NCBI GenBank assembly: GCA_036873755.1
Contig: JAVTVY010025378.1
Location: 1-64,000, forward strand
Direction: 5' to 3'
Length of the DNA stretch: 64,000 nucleotides
Origin: Hanleya hanleyi
Lineage: Eukaryota > Mollusca > Polyplacophora > Lepidopleurida > Hanleyidae
Position 1 is the stretch's first letter, and every line of letters starts with the position of its first letter. Made by a program: the position numbers and the translations under genes. The notes beneath the pieces were generated by a model that saw nothing but the letters and a program-made list of their open reading frames with translations, was not told where the DNA came from and ran no database searches. Below, one piece after another: positions 26,915 through 39,429 of the stretch.

Positions 26915-28140
26915 CTGAGAGATAAATTGGAAAATGTTATTTTATATTTCATCCTTTAGGGAACCAGCAATCATTCTGATAAGTCGAGTTTCAATACGGT
27001 ACCAGTAGTCTACCTTTCTGGCTAGCCTTAATACCGTAAAACTGTTTTTCTTCTTCTTTTTCCGTTTTCGTCTCGACACAGGTCAACTGAAATAATTTGG
27101 AAGGCTCATCAATAGACAACAATCATGTACGGGTAAGGCCGTGGTTTCCAGTCATTGGCTGGCGTGGCACAAGGCTGCCAATCAACTGCACCTCAGACGT
27201 TGTTTTTTTCCCTCAGGAGCATACTCCATTGTGTTTAATATATGGCAATGCAAAACCACAAGATCTGGATAGCCTGAAAGTCCATAGACATTAAAAGAAA
27301 AGTCGCCTGAACATATTTTTCTCTCTACATCCCCTCATTGCTGATTTATTTGTGAATTGGCGTGTTTTACGGGAATAATCCATTTTATGTCGGAGTTTGT
27401 GCGTTTTTATTTCGCACTAACCAACTGTATGGTGTCGCAATTGGATACGTCAGAGCTGAGGTAAAATGACGTTGAAATTGAGGGAGAATGACGTCCAAAT
27501 TGACTGGAAGTAATGTTAGCGTTGGGACGAAGAACAACGACGTTGCTTATGTTACGTCGTATGGAACGAGAACAACGTCACAGCTCATGGAGCCTCAGTT
27601 TCGGGTTCAAATATGACGTTGCCCTACAGTCACCCTTTGCAAAGTAAACACATGCCAAATTATCACATCGAATGGATTATTTCCTTGAAACTGCTTATTT
27701 CACGGAGCACATATTCAGACCAAATTCTTGAAGTAAAATGATTTTACATTTTTAAGGTGGCATTTAGAATTAGGTCTGTAGAACAAGCACAACACTGTAT
27801 GGGATTTCTTGGATTGAAATAAAGAAAACGTTGACCATCTTGTAGCTGGGTTAATTATTGAACTGTCCGAAAGATAAACCTGTTGAAATCGTTGGACATT
27901 GCCTGCTATGCAAAATAGATATAAGTAATATTAAACAACAAGAAAATTGTATAGATATACATGCGTTATACCAGTCCTTCACTAGGCAACCATTATCCAT
28001 GACAATTTTACGGGAAGTTATGTTTTTAACGAAGAAACACAATTGCATTTATCATTATTTAAAATTTCGCTATTTTAAAGTTTAATTATATTTCTGCTTT
28101 GTCTTTCATTCAGCATTCATAACATTTATTAAGGCGTTAC
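26915..28140. other. Intron without recognised feature
   Basis: This ~1.2 kb segment separates the two halves of the split sushi domain. I see no conserved ORF or repeat with a copy elsewhere in the window. Confidence 0.5.
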
Positions 28141-28257
28141 CGATGCCCAGGGAGGAACGTTCCAACACTACCAAACGGAGTCTGCATTTGTCCATTGGCA
28201 GGTGCCTGAAGAGTCGGACAGCTGACCGGTTGAGCGGTGGTCACTTCAACATTACAT
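28141..28257 (-). CDS. Host gene exon: first half of a split sushi domain
   Basis: The 117 bp exon has acceptor TTCGACAG and donor GTAACG. Its first base completes the Arg codon begun in exon 28550-28721; it then encodes the last Cys of the preceding domain and the start of the next one (VSCPTLQAPANGQMQTPFGS). Confidence 0.75.
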
Positions 28258-28549
28258 CTGTCGAACAAAGAGGGTGTTATCGCAAAAGATTAACGTAAAA
28301 CTTAAGAGGACATTATATCGACAATCTCAGTACATTACAAGGCGTGCTGTCTCAAGCACGACTGATATCACCCCGACTGTATAAAACTGTATCGAACAAT
28401 GTGAAAAGCTGTTTGTCACTATAAATGGTGAAAGAGATTTTAGAAAGGTTATTCATAAACAACGTATTGAAGTTGAATTGAATAGAATTGAATATTAATT
28501 ATCCAATCATCTCTTCATCTGTGGTCAATGATCGTTACTTTGAAATAAC

Positions 28550-28721
28550 CTCGGTATTGGAGTGTTCCATTGGCCATTGCTTTGACACGTGACAGATGCA
28601 GCGCCATCTAGAGCATAACCCGAATTGCACTGGATGGTAATCTGTGCTCCCGGTGTGTAGGTATTGCTGTTGGGCCGCAAACTTCCGTTTTGAATTGTTA
28701 GGGCTGGGCAGTTAACTGCAT
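28550..28721 (-). CDS. Host gene exon: sushi domain
   Basis: The 172 bp exon has acceptor TCTTAACAG and donor GTTATT. It encodes NCPALTIQNGSLRPNS, QCNSGYALDGAASVTCQSNGQW and ends two bases into an Arg codon that the next exon completes. Confidence 0.8.
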
Positions 28722-28970
28722 CTGTTAAGAGAGGTAAAATTCCCTTCATATTCCATCTACAACTCAAACAATGAAACATTTCGGAGTCCGATATTGAATT
28801 CAAGATACTGCAAAATATTCCATTCATATATAGGTATATTCATCAGAATACTACAGAGATAGTAAGTAATTCATCAAAAAGGAAAATGATTGTTCCACAG
28901 TTGGTTACATGGAGAAATTGTCTTCCTAAGAGTTTTATTGTGGGTATATTGGGATATGAAAGAGACATAC

Positions 28971-29138
28971 CACATGATGGAATATTCTCTGTCCATTGTC
29001 CATTTCTGCAAACCATGGAAGAGTCACCGCTCAGCCTATATCCCTCATTACAGGTATATTGGACTGTTCCTCCTTCTGTCCATGTTGTACCTTCGTTTCG
29101 TCCATTCGGAACCTGAGGCGGTTGACCACAGCTTCTTA
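28971..29138 (-). CDS. Host gene exon: complete sushi domain (twin of 25478)
   Basis: The 168 bp exon has phase 1 ends and the same borders as its twin. It encodes CGQPPQVPNG, YTCNEGYRLSG and CRNGQWTENIPSC with minor substitutions. Confidence 0.8.
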
Positions 29139-29502
29139 CTGTGATTTAAAAATATGAACGGGTAGATATTATTACAGTCTATGGTATGTCTTATGGTTCG
29201 AAGTGAGCAGTGAATCTGGCCTCCACCCATCCCGTATTGATTCCGAAATAGAAATATTAGTGCATATCACCCAAAGTTTTTTTCTGAATTGTTGAACCGA
29301 TCATTGCAATCTCTCTTATATTACACTTGTCCGAGAGAGTAAAATCCACTGTACTAAAATAACTACTCAAATTAATTTCTAATAATAATTATTAATTATT
29401 ATTATTAATTACAATAATTAATCAAATTATTTGTAATAAAATAAATTCTTAAAAACAAAGAAAACAAAGGAATGAAGATATGCAACATGAAATGTTCTTT
29501 AC

Positions 29503-29682
29503 CACAGCGAGGAATTCCTCCAGACCACTGACCAGTACTTTCACATCGTCTTCTGTTCGCTCCGACTAACACAAATCCTGTGTTACACGTGTATGTAACC
29601 AATGATCCCTCACTGGCCGAGCCGGTAGTGGCCCCTGTGGTTTGACCATTACTCACTGTAACGGCGGTACTGCAAGTTGCCA
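29503..29682 (-). CDS. Host gene exon: sushi domain (intact twin of 26153)
   Basis: The 180 bp exon has acceptor TTCCTTTAG and donor GTAAAG. It encodes TCSTAVTVSNGQTTG, YTCNTGFVLVG and RRCESTGQWSGGIPRC, the full CCP module. Confidence 0.8.
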
Positions 29683-29882
29683 CTAAAGGAAGAGAATGCT
29701 GCTACAATATCATTCAGATGTACGGTAAAACTCATTCTATGTATTGGCAAATTGTACACACAATCATCACTCTCCGCATATTATATATCTTTCCCACTCC
29801 TATTTGTGACGTTCAACATATCTGGACGGTGTGCCTACATGCGACAGAGCGGTCCCATTGCTGCCTGTCTGGTGGTGGGGGG

Positions 29883-30930
29883 AGTTGTGTCTTTTCAAGG
29901 AAAAAAGAAAGATAAAGTAACTGATAAGGTTAAGCGGAAAAACCTATATCTGTACTGGTTGCAGATTTTAAATTCCAGTAAGCATGAAGACCATCCTTGT
30001 TCATTGACATTGCTAAGCTGAACGGTGGTCGGGTCCTCACAGAAACAATATGTTATAGTAACATGGTCGAAGCTTAATGAACCTTTCGATTGAAATGACA
30101 TATTTAAGGAAGCAGAGGACGTTCATTTCTAGAGTTTGAATTTTTTTTAACTACAGTATTTATTCATCAGGTTAACATAGAAAATAAATGAAAAAATTGA
30201 GAGATAATCATACTTCTTGATTGAGGCTCATAAAATCAAACTTCCCCAGGTTAATTATCCCTCTTTTTGCTATATAATACTAAACACATAAAGTTCTCGA
30301 TGAATGTGTTAAAAAACAGGGTTACCATGCTTTCTTGGAAAATAGTAGCAGTATAACAGATAAATTGAGCATTTCCAGCCCTATGCCCATGAGGGGTGAG
30401 GATGAAGAATATTCTTGGGGTTTCATTTATAAAGCATTTAAACGTTTGATTTTGGTGAAAGTTGATACAAATGAATATCGAACCTTCAGTAATACGTGTA
30501 AATGTTTTTGTTGTGTCAGACAGCAGTCTTCAGTTCATTTCTATCCTATTCTGAGGTGTCTTTCGTTAAGAAATTCAGCCTGTTTTAAATAATTCGAAAA
30601 ATCTTCATATAGCCCCATAAGCGCATAAAAATGAATGTCCTCTACTCCGTTAATATCTAAATTGTTTATGTTTCCGAACATCATCATCTGGTTGACGGCG
30701 AATATTTATTTAAAAAAATGTTGCGAGAAACAACAAAACAGGCAAAACAAATAGAGTTTACATATAGGCGAAGATTTCTTGTTCCATTGCTCTAAAACAC
30801 GCTAGAATGCGTCTCCGGTCATCTTTCACCCCTGGAGCTCGCAGGGCCTACGCGGCCCCTGAACCCTCGCCTGTTTGTGCTGTGATAGTGGCCCTTCAAT
30901 CACTAATTGCTTCGGCCGTGCCTGATGTTT
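29883..30930. other. Intronic/intergenic stretch without recognised feature
   Basis: No motif-bearing ORF, tRNA or repeat with a copy elsewhere in the window is seen here. Confidence 0.4.
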
Positions 30931-30934
30931 GAAT

Positions 30935-31540
30935 CTCCGTAGTATAATCCGCGGCGTGTCCGACTCCTCCTCCTACTCCTCCTCCCCCTCCTACTCCGCT
31001 TTACTCATTATGCTATATAAGAAGCCGGCCAGGGAGGTAAGAGGCATGTGGGTTACACTTCTTAATCCGTGGCGTGTCCGACTCCTCCTCCTCCTACTTC
31101 ATGATATCCCTTGGTCACCCTACAGTAGAATGGGTCGACTGCGCATGCGTGATGAGTAGTATAGAAGGGGCAGAGCGGGACGCATAGGTGTGACGCGGGA
31201 TAGGGTGGGGCGAGAGACCGGGGGTTTTCACTACCTGAGATTCCATGGGCCAGGCTTGCACCCTACAGCAGAATGGGTCGACTACGCATGCACGACGAGT
31301 AGTGCCCGATGAGTAGTATAGAAAGGGCATGCGATCTCCCTATTTTGTTTAATCACTGCGGCTCCTCTGGGTGTTTCTGCCTGGCTGGTTCTGATTTGCG
31401 TCATGTAAAAGGGATATTCATCTCCGTTCAAACACCTGGCTAACCTATAGACATAGAATATATGCGGGTCGGCTCAGATCCCCTGGGGTGGGGACATGCC
31501 CCTGAGGGCAGTGGGTGGGTTCAATGAAAGCTCGTCATTA
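30935..31540. repeat. Repeat with copies at 36610-37260
   Basis: Shared landmarks are GGCGTGTCCGACTCCTCCTC, GGGGTTTTC...CTACCTGAGATTCCATGGGCC, CCCTACAGTAGAATGG, GACTGCGCATGC and GGACATGCCCCTGAGGGCAG. The first pieces are tandemly repeated within each locus. It is an interspersed repeat lying in an intron here. Confidence 0.75.
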
Positions 31541-31645
31541 TATACAGACGGAGTGCTTCGCCAAGGAGAGTGGGAGACCGGATGAATTCGAGATGTGGTC
31601 GGAGAGAATGATTTTATCAAGCATATTGGGTTGAACAACACTTAC

Positions 31646-31741
31646 GATCTCTCTGCTCACAGCTTGCTCCACGAAACCCTGACTGGCACTGACAGCTACC
31701 TGTCTTTGAATGGCATACACCGTTGTTCTGACACCGACACA
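31646..31741 (-). CDS. Host gene exon: EGF-like domain
   Basis: The 96 bp exon has acceptor CGTCTTACAG, donor GTAAGTG and phase 1 at both ends. It encodes CRCQNNGVCHSKTGSCQCQS followed by GFRGASCEQR: an EGF-like module with the GxC ... CxCxxGFxGxxC pattern. It precedes the sushi exons in the same orientation. Confidence 0.8.
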
Positions 31742-31877
31742 CTGTAAGACGGATGAAGGAAATATTACAACAAAATGTGGTTAATATGATCTTTTCCAAC
31801 AATTTCAAATGGGGCAATCCTTAAAGTACACGGATATGTTACTTTTTCAAAATATTTTAGTTTTCAAAAAAAGCTAA

Positions 31878-32190
31878 ATTATATAATTACAAGCGTCTAA
31901 TCCGTCATCCATAATTCAGCCGTCGTCCATTAGAGAATATCCGCGTCCATAATCCAAAGATCCAGTATTAGCACCAAATTCAAAAAGACAATCATAGTAT
32001 ACATAAACATAGGCTTGTTTCCTGCAAGAGAGAAGCGGTCAACAGTTTTCAATGATGCCGGTAAGACATCATGATGTTCCAAAAATATCAAATCCGTATC
32101 GCTGATCAGTATTCTTAATCCATAATATTCGTTGTAAAGTCGTCATCTAAAGAATGATGTATCACAATCATTGATTCGACACAATAAATT
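31878..32190 (-). mobile_element. Solo 3' end of Penelope-like element
   Basis: Sequence from CTTGTAATT (minus-strand 3' end, near 31880) through the conserved small ORF region and the TTCGTTGTAAAGTCGTC landmark matches 40647-40930 and 60480-60775. Internal stops break the small ORF. Confidence 0.75.
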
Positions 32191-32734
32191 CGAAATAGAA
32201 ATAAAATCATTTTCCTGGTCCAGACCCTATTAAATTGACGTACACGGAAAGTTTGTGGCGTACAGTCAGTGTGTCTATTGGTGCGCGGTTTAATGACAAG
32301 GGCAGAGAGAACGCAATACATGTTCCCTCAATGAAATATTTGAAATGTAATGGACAGGATCAGACCACACGCCAATATCAGATTCATACGCTTCAATCCC
32401 ATGAAATAGTTGCATTCTTCACTTGGAACTGGATCGAGGACGTGCGCGGTATACATTTTTATATTTCAAACTTAACGAAAGCTTGACAATGAACCTTTAC
32501 AGAAACTCAACGATTGGCTGGATTTACTTTCAATCTTCTCCACGGGCCAATGAAATTCCGAGATTTCTTTTTCAAAATTTTCATTCACCAATCAACTGCT
32601 TTAAAATGGAAGGTATCCCTTGATGCAATGTTCTTCCAATAGAACCCCATTAACAATTATACACTGAATACAATTTTCAGGACATTTTGATCAAGTAAAT
32701 CCGAAGATAAATCTTTGTACCGGTACCCGAACTT

Positions 32735-32900
32735 GCCTCCTTGACAACGTTTCCCATAACGACCCTTGGGACAGGTCGAGCACCCTCCATTTCTTTGAGA
32801 AACGCAGGTTGAACAGGGCTGGAACTGGCTACATACGGTTGGTAGTTGAAATTTTACGCAAGGTATACATGTCGCTATCCCTCTTTGGAAGTGAACGCAC
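32735..32900 (-). CDS. Host gene exon: Cys-rich EGF/laminin-type segment
   Basis: The acceptor is CATTAATTTCAG. The exon encodes CIPCVKFQLPTVCSQFQPC, CVSQRNGGCSTC and PKGRYGKRCQGG, a Cys spacing resembling multiple-EGF/laminin-EGF modules. The donor could be one of several GT sites between 32690 and 32740, so the 3' border is approximate. It is the most 5' exon I can recognise in this gene. Confidence 0.6.
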
Positions 32901-32999
32901 CTGAAATTAATGATGAAACGAGATAATTGTCCAGATACTAGCCACCAAAACAAGAACATCATTAACGTGAATACCGACACGCCGCTTTTCAACAACTAT

Positions 33000-35020
33000 A
33001 TTGAAACTGTTTATATACATAGTAGAAAAAAGGAGAGAAGGTCAACATATCAGTTTGTGTTATGGACGCTCATCAACATAGGGTTTGCCCCTCGTCTCAA
33101 GTTAACAAAGAACTGATAGTGAAATAACAATTAAATTGTTTGTTTTTTTAGATTAATTGATGGAGTTTCAATCAAAATTTCTGATGTAAATTACCCTGTT
33201 TCATCAAAAGACCAAATAAAAAAATGAAGGTCGCCATATTAATTTACTTACTAATGGAAAAACATTTTTTTTACACTTTTTTCTATCTATTCCTATATTT
33301 CTATTAAACTGAGACTGCAATGGCAACAAATTTGGGCATACTCAAATAGATGTTTGCATATTGTTTAAGTTGTTGCTGAAGCGAGTGTTGTTGTTACGAG
33401 GCATTTTGGGAAATGCAGAAAAGTGTATTATCATATACCTATGCGTGCTAGGATAGTGATACATACTCGCGTTTTCTATTTCCGTATCACCCTAGTCGAT
33501 ATCTGTATCGCTCTACTCGGTAACCGGTACTACTTTCGCCGGTGACCTTGGCAACCTGTCGGGGAAAGCCCGTGAAGCCCGTTCTGTTCTATTAATAGAA
33601 CTGAAAATTTCACACATGCTGATCCGTTCTGAAGGCTATTTCCAGATCAATACGAATGAATTTACACTTGCGATAATATATGCATATATAGTGAACCTAT
33701 TCTGAGTCTGATTTTGGCCTTCGTGACCGTCAATCTGAGCCTTGTTAACTTTACGGTGGGCCGTACCCGCCGTACCTCACCAGATGATTACTGTGCGACA
33801 TAGTGAGCAACAGCTTTTTCGTAGTAACACTGAATGATGTAAACATTTCAGCAAAAAGAATCTAGCCGATTATGATAACATCCGTTTTATTCCAGGACTC
33901 AAAATCAAATATAGGCCTGTTACCCGGTTCTCGAAATTATTTCTTGATGGCGAATACAAATGAACGAAAGACAAGCTCTGTGGCTCTACCGCGTGACCAC
34001 GTTTTTAGTGACAAGAACTGAACGAAAGCATGAACACAAGGCTGCTCTGGCTCGTAATCTTGTTTAGTCTATATGCCGATCTATTTCCCCCCCCCGTTCG
34101 TCTTCGGTGAGTGATAACCGATGCTGCAAATCTCCATTTTCAGGCCGCCTTGATGGGGACTGCACGCTCCCCGCCTGGCCATGGATTATATCAATGCAAT
34201 TGCCCCTGCAAGCTCTGCCCATATAAAACATATGAATTCCAGGGGCAGACAGTTGGTCCACAGTTACTAAATAGAAAGCAATTCAATCACATGTTTTCTT
34301 ATTCAAATCAAAAGTCATTTAAAAATTCATGATCGTATACCGGTAGTATTTTTTATCCGATTTAGATGTAATATGGCCGTATAAACATTATGCAGCTGAC
34401 AGCGTGAACAGGGCACAATAAGTTTCTGGGCAAACCGTAAACCCTACCCATTTCGTTCCTCCAAAAAGTTTGGTCTCGCCAAACCACTGATATAACTTTC
34501 CTTCCCGTGAATTTCAACAACTGCCTCTTAGCCATGGGACATGCGTCCACTATAAACGTACCAACTGACTGTAAAATGTAATTCCTGAATCAAGAATCGT
34601 CTGCGACACTGTCGGAATCGCGCTGCGTGTCATTGTTTGAATGTCTCAGTTGGAGAATTTCCGTACGCCTGCATCGATCCATCGTGTTTCGCAGTTCGAA
34701 AGAAAGTTTGTTGAACAACACATCAAACAGTATATATGTACCTTTCACCATTTCTGCAATTCTCGATGTCAAATATTGCGGGAGGTAATGTTCCAACCTG
34801 ACTGTCTTTCTTCTCTCTTTCTCGTTTTGTTTATCCTGACCTAGTTTGTTCCATCGAGGCGCGAGAGTTTATTTTTGGCCCAGTGACACGTGCGCGGATT
34901 TATTCAATTAGGTCAAATGAGCCTTATCACGTCACGTACACAATCAAAGCGCGTCATAACACATAAGTCGGAATTCAAATGCTCTATTAGGTGAATAAAA
35001 ACATCCTAAGAGTTCGGTAT
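33000..35020. other. No recognised feature
   Basis: About 2 kb with only short frames on both strands. The promoter or earlier exons of the sushi/EGF gene may lie here but I cannot identify them. Confidence 0.4.
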
Positions 35021-35082
35021 ATGATAAATATATTATCAGGATACTGTGTTGTTCCCGCGCTTTGTATCAGCTCTCGTTCTTA

Positions 35083-36476
35083 TGGCAAGCCGTTTTGGTA
35101 TTTATTCCTTTATTTTTGATATCAAAAATTCTTTTTTTGATATCAAAAATAAATGTGCGCCGTTTTGGTATTTAATCGGATAATTGTTGATATCAAAAAT
35201 ACCATTTTTGATATCAACAATTCTATTTTTGATATCAAAAAAATTTTTTGATATCAAAAATAGAATTGTTGATATCAAAAATAGTATTTTTGATATCAAA
35301 AAAAGAATTTTTGATATCAAAAATAAACCGTTTATTTTTGATATCAAAAATTCTTTTTTTGATATCAAAAATACTATTTTTGATATCCAAAATACTATTT
35401 TTGATATCAAAAATTCTTTTTTTGATATCAAAAATAAAAGTTTATTTTTGATATCAAAAATACTATTTTGGATATCAAAAATTCTTTTTTTGATATCAAA
35501 AATAAATGAATAAATACCAAAACGGCGTGCCATATGGCAAGCCGTTTTGGTATTTATTCCTTTATTTTTGATATCAACAAAAGAATTTTTGATATCAAAA
35601 ATAAATGTGCGCCGTTTTGGTATTTAATCGGATAATTGTTGATTCTCTCGCTTCCTGTACAGATGACAATTCATTTTGCACAACATTTCTAACAACAGCG
35701 TTAGCCTGAGCTGGGTTACCCGAATCAGCCATTTTCTCCATTTTTCTTTGGCGCCAAACGACGGGTGTCGGGACTGAGGAGTGAAATTGTATCAATCAAT
35801 AAACAAGGGGAAAATTTCGATTGAATTTGTGTAATTTGCATTATGATTTTTATGAGTTATTTTGTATGGTGGCACTTTTTGAGATGAAGCCAGAGATGAG
35901 AGATTATTTCCGTTTTGGCAGGCCCGTAGCCAAGGGGGGTTTCTGGGTTCGGGCGAACCCCCCCCCCCCCCCCCTTTGGAAATATTATATACTTTTCTCA
36001 TATAAATGCCCTTTTCAAACACTGAAGCGAACCCCCTATTTACCCCTTTTCCCATACAGCGAACCCCATGATGTGCCCTTTTGGAGTGAAGGCGAACCAC
36101 CCCTCAGTAAATCCGGGCTACGGCCCTGTTTGGTGTAAGTGGTCCTCTATTTTTGATATCAAAAATAAACGGTTTATTTTTGATATCAAAAAATGAATTT
36201 TTGATATCAAAAATAGTATTTTTGATATCAAAAATAAACGGTTTATTTTTGATATCAAAAATTCTTTTTTTGATATCCAAAATAGTATTCAAAAAAGAAT
36301 TTTTGATATCCAAAATAGTATTTTTGATATCAAAAATAAACTTTTATTTTTGATATCAAAAAAAGAATTTTTGATATCAAAAATACTATTTTGGATATCA
36401 AAAATACTATTTTGGATATCAAAAATTCTTTTTTTGATATCAAAAATAAATGAATAAATACCAAAACGGCTTGCCA
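35083..36476. mobile_element. MITE-like element pair made of GATATC palindromes
   Basis: Two adjacent units (35083-35534 and 35537-36476) start TGGCAAGCCGTTTTGG, end with the inverse, and are separated and flanked by TA, which fits TA target duplications of mariner-type MITEs. Their interiors are arrays of self-complementary TTTTTGATATCAAAAAT (about 17 bp) with variants. The second unit contains ~500 bp of unrelated sequence (35640-36140). ORFs repeating FLISKI or FDIKN in all frames are artefacts. Confidence 0.75.
35919..36128. mobile_element. Possible hAT-type non-autonomous insert
   Basis: The segment starts CAGGCCCGTAGCC and ends GGGCTACGGCCCTG, imperfect inverted termini of hAT style, with a poly(C) run. 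The flanking 8-mers (CGTTTTGG, TTTGGTGT) do not match as a target duplication, so the call is tentative. Confidence 0.35.
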
Positions 36477-36609
36477 TACGTTCTCGGAGTCTGGATCGCC
36501 GCATCGACCTCGACCTGAGGTCTGGGTCGATACATTGTACGTCGATCCAGACTCCGAGGACTCGAGCTGATATAAAGTGCGGGAACAACACAGTATCCTG
36601 ATAATATAT

Positions 36610-37260
36610 CTCCCTAGTGTAATCCGTGGCGTGTCCTACTCCTCCTCCTCCTCATCCACTTTACTCACTGCACAGCGATTCCTTCTCCTCCTCCTCCACT
36701 TTACTCACTGCACAGCGGGTCGCGGTGTGGCGCGGGATAGGCTGGAGCGAGAGACCTGGGGTTTTCGCTACCTGAGATTCCATGGGCCAGGCTTTCACCC
36801 TACAGTAGAATGGATCGACTGCGCATGCTTGATGAGTAGTAGTATAGAAAGGGCACACGATCTCCCTATCCCTATAGGTGTGGCGCGGGATAGGGTGGGC
36901 CGAGAGACCTGGGGTTTTCGCTACCTGAGATTCCATGGGCCAGGTTTTCACCCTACAGTAGAATGGATCGACTGCGCATGCGCGATGAGTAGTGCGCGAT
37001 GAGTAGTATAGAAAGGGCACACGATCTCTCTATCCCTATAAACTAACCCATGGGGGTGAATGAACCCATGGGGGTGAATGAGCCATGCGGTGAAATCCGT
37101 GGCGTATGAGGGTCGGCTCATGTGGGTTTCACTTCTTAAGGGTCGGCTCATGTGGGTTTCACTTCTTAATCCGTGGCGTATGAGGGTCGGTTCAGATTCC
37201 CTGGGGTGGGGACATGCCCCTGAGGGCAGTGGGTGGGTTCAATGAAAGCTCGTATATATA
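36610..37260. repeat. Second copy of the 30935-31540 repeat, internally duplicated
   Basis: Two tandem units of ~165 bp (about 36714-36880 and 36880-37040) carry GGGGTTTTCGCTACCTGAG and TGGATCGACTGCGCATGC. The TGGGTGGGTTCAATGAAAGC end is shared with the copy near 31510. Confidence 0.75.
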
Positions 37261-37740
37261 AACCTGGAGATAATAACATTGCTCCGTTACCTTACTCCGT
37301 GGTATTGATAACATATCACGCTTGAAATAACTTTGCAATTCTCTCCATATAAAACTTTATAATAGTTGTTTCTGTACCAGGCCTCAATTACATAGAGGGA
37401 AGTCATAATATATTCGTGTTTAAGTTATTTCAAGGATGATATGATCGCATACAAATGACAGTCATTTTGTAGAGTTAATTTTGTTATACACTCTGAAAAA
37501 AAATTACGCGGAGATTTTTAATGATTTTTGACAAGCTCCAAAGACGGCGACTAATTAAAATTTAGGACCTGTGCCTGAGGATTATTCGGTATTCATCTCA
37601 AATTATCAAGAGAGCTATATTGAAGCCATCAGACATTTAGGTTTCAGCATTCTACAATTTGTCGTTTGATATGACGCATACGGATATCTTATATGAACGA
37701 GGGAGTGAGTGAATGTGATTTAACGTGGCTTTCAACTATA
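37261..37740. other. No recognised feature
   Basis: AT-rich sequence with no supportable ORF or repeat. Confidence 0.4.
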
Positions 37741-37766
37741 TTTCAGTCATATCACGACGTTGAGTC

Positions 37767-37873
37767 CTATTCCTTTTCACACCCGTGAACCACACGGGTG
37801 GGGTCCTAATCCTTTTCACATCCGGGAACCACGCGGGTGGGGTCCTATACCTTTTCACACCCGGGAACCTCAC
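37767..37873 (+). repeat. Short tandem repeat, three ~42 bp units
   Basis: Three units of CCTTTTCACACCCGGGAACC followed by ACACGGGTGGGGTCCTA. Confidence 0.8.
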
Positions 37874-37959
37874 GGTGCCTCAGTTAGTCGTCTCTTATGA
37901 AAAGCTCTCTGAGGAGCTGAGGCCTATTCTTACCACGACCTGTGGTGTGTTCAACGACA

Positions 37960-38178
37960 TCCCAGGTCAATCCCCAGAAGCTCCAAGGGTCATATCATCC
38001 AAGTTGCCACATGAACAGGTACAATAAAAGCGTACCTGAGATACAACACATATCACGAATCGTTAGATTCTTGGTATGTGCTTTAGAATAGGTTAACCAG
38101 AAGATTATTCTGTGAAGTCATGTGACGCAGTCAGTATGTCGGCACCTCTTCCCACTTCACTTATATGTGTTGTAATTA
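37960..38178 (-). repeat. Inverted copy of the non-autonomous repeat at 53742
   Basis: The minus strand reads ATTACAACACATATAAG, GAAGTGGGAAGAGGTGCCGA, then TGTTCATGTGGCAACTTGG, matching 53740-53930. Both ends of this stretch carry ACAACACATAT in opposite orientation. Confidence 0.7.
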
Positions 38179-38789
38179 GATTGACATTAGACATTAAATA
38201 TAACAATGGAGACATACATACTGTTTTATGGGTATAGCTATATCATTTGCAGCTGACCCGCTTCCACATTTACATACGGCCACGGTATCTGGACAAAGCC
38301 CCAAGTTGAGAGGACCGAAACCTTCCAAGGCTTCAAGCGCTGGTATGACAACGCCCCCTGCAGACGCTGACCACAAAGAAACCGTGAGCAGAACATTTAC
38401 TAGTATATACCGGATACCTGTTAGAATAAAATAAACAAGAAAATATTTGTTAAAGTATTTATACGAACGAAAGTAGTATAGAAAGGCGAAATTATTGACC
38501 TAAAAAATTTGCATATTGTATATTTGCAAATTTGCACGGGGAGGTGCAGAGGTCAAGTTGACTATAGTTCCGGCATTTCCGTGACCGGAAACGACCCCTC
38601 GAGATGTATTCCTCCGCGGTTATGCGGTCTGGCGGTGATGCGGTCGTGGGAAGAAGTTTCCGCGGACAGAAAGCAGTTCCGAGACTTCAAATACGCGGGG
38701 GGTCGGGATATTCTCCGGGAATGTCCGAGAATATTCGGCAATGTCCGGTAACGTCCGGTCATCTCCGGGAATGCACGGTAGGTAATCGA

Positions 38790-38930
38790 CGGCAAGATAC
38801 CCCAGTGACTTCCAATGTTAATCTCCCGGAATGCACGTCATCAAACATGGTCCCCGACAATATCGCCAACACTATGCCCAGCATAAATGGCAAGTGGGGA
38901 ATCCTCAGTTTCCCCACATAGCCATACAGC
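38790..38930 (+). repeat. Interspersed repeat shared with 46620-46740 and 58900-58960
   Basis: Shared string: CCAATGTTAATCTCCCGGAA, TGCACGTCATCAAACATGG, CCCCGACAATATCGCC. The third copy (58900-58960) is inverted and diverged. Confidence 0.75.
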
Positions 38931-39429
38931 GGGAGAAGGGAAATCCTCCAAACCGTATTGGCACGAAGAAAAAAATACATGAATACATGGGAAGTAAGAA
39001 CTTATAGTGATAAAGATAACCTAAAGGTGATTTACGATGTTATTAATACGAGTCTATGATCAGTGCGACCACAGGGTCGAGCGTGTCGTGTCCAGTATGT
39101 CTCCGAAAAAAATAATCAAACAAAATGGCGGCACTGCTGAGGAAATTCCCTTATGGCATCGATCGTGCTGCCATCTGGAGGCAAGGAAGACAACTCTGAC
39201 TAAGCAAAACCTCTGTGGGCCAAATTTCGGGTGATCTTCCCTGATTCGAACATTTGCATGTTAATCCATACGGGGAATGCATGTATGGGATAGGGGTGGT
39301 TATTTTTCCCCCCGTGGGGTTTACTATGGGATGTGGCATCTTGTTTTCTTCATCTCACCGCGTGGAACACGATGATAGGAGTCGCGAAGACATTGGTTGA
39401 CCTTTTTTGAAAAGTTGGCATGGCGCATG

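Larger units (their letters stand above)
28746..29880. repeat. Duplicated genomic block B of the sushi gene
   Basis: The counterpart of 25242-26450, about 3.4-3.5 kb away in direct orientation. Similarity ends near the CATGCGACAGAG landmark (26407 and 29839). Confidence 0.85.
35022..36615. repeat. Outer inverted repeat enclosing the GATATC array
   Basis: The left arm (about 35025-35075: ATTATCAGGATACTGTGTTG, TTCCCGCGCTTTGTATCAGC) is matched in inverted orientation by 36565-36612. Just inside the right arm lies a hairpin: CTCGGAGTCTGGATCG (near 36483) and CGATCCAGACTCCGAG (near 36543). The inner MITE-like elements are inserted inside this older structure. Confidence 0.7.

Noticed and set aside
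35102..36345. Lys/Ile-rich ORFs (FLISKI, FDIKN repeats) on both strands
   Set aside because: They come from the self-complementary GATATC repeat, which is open in most frames.
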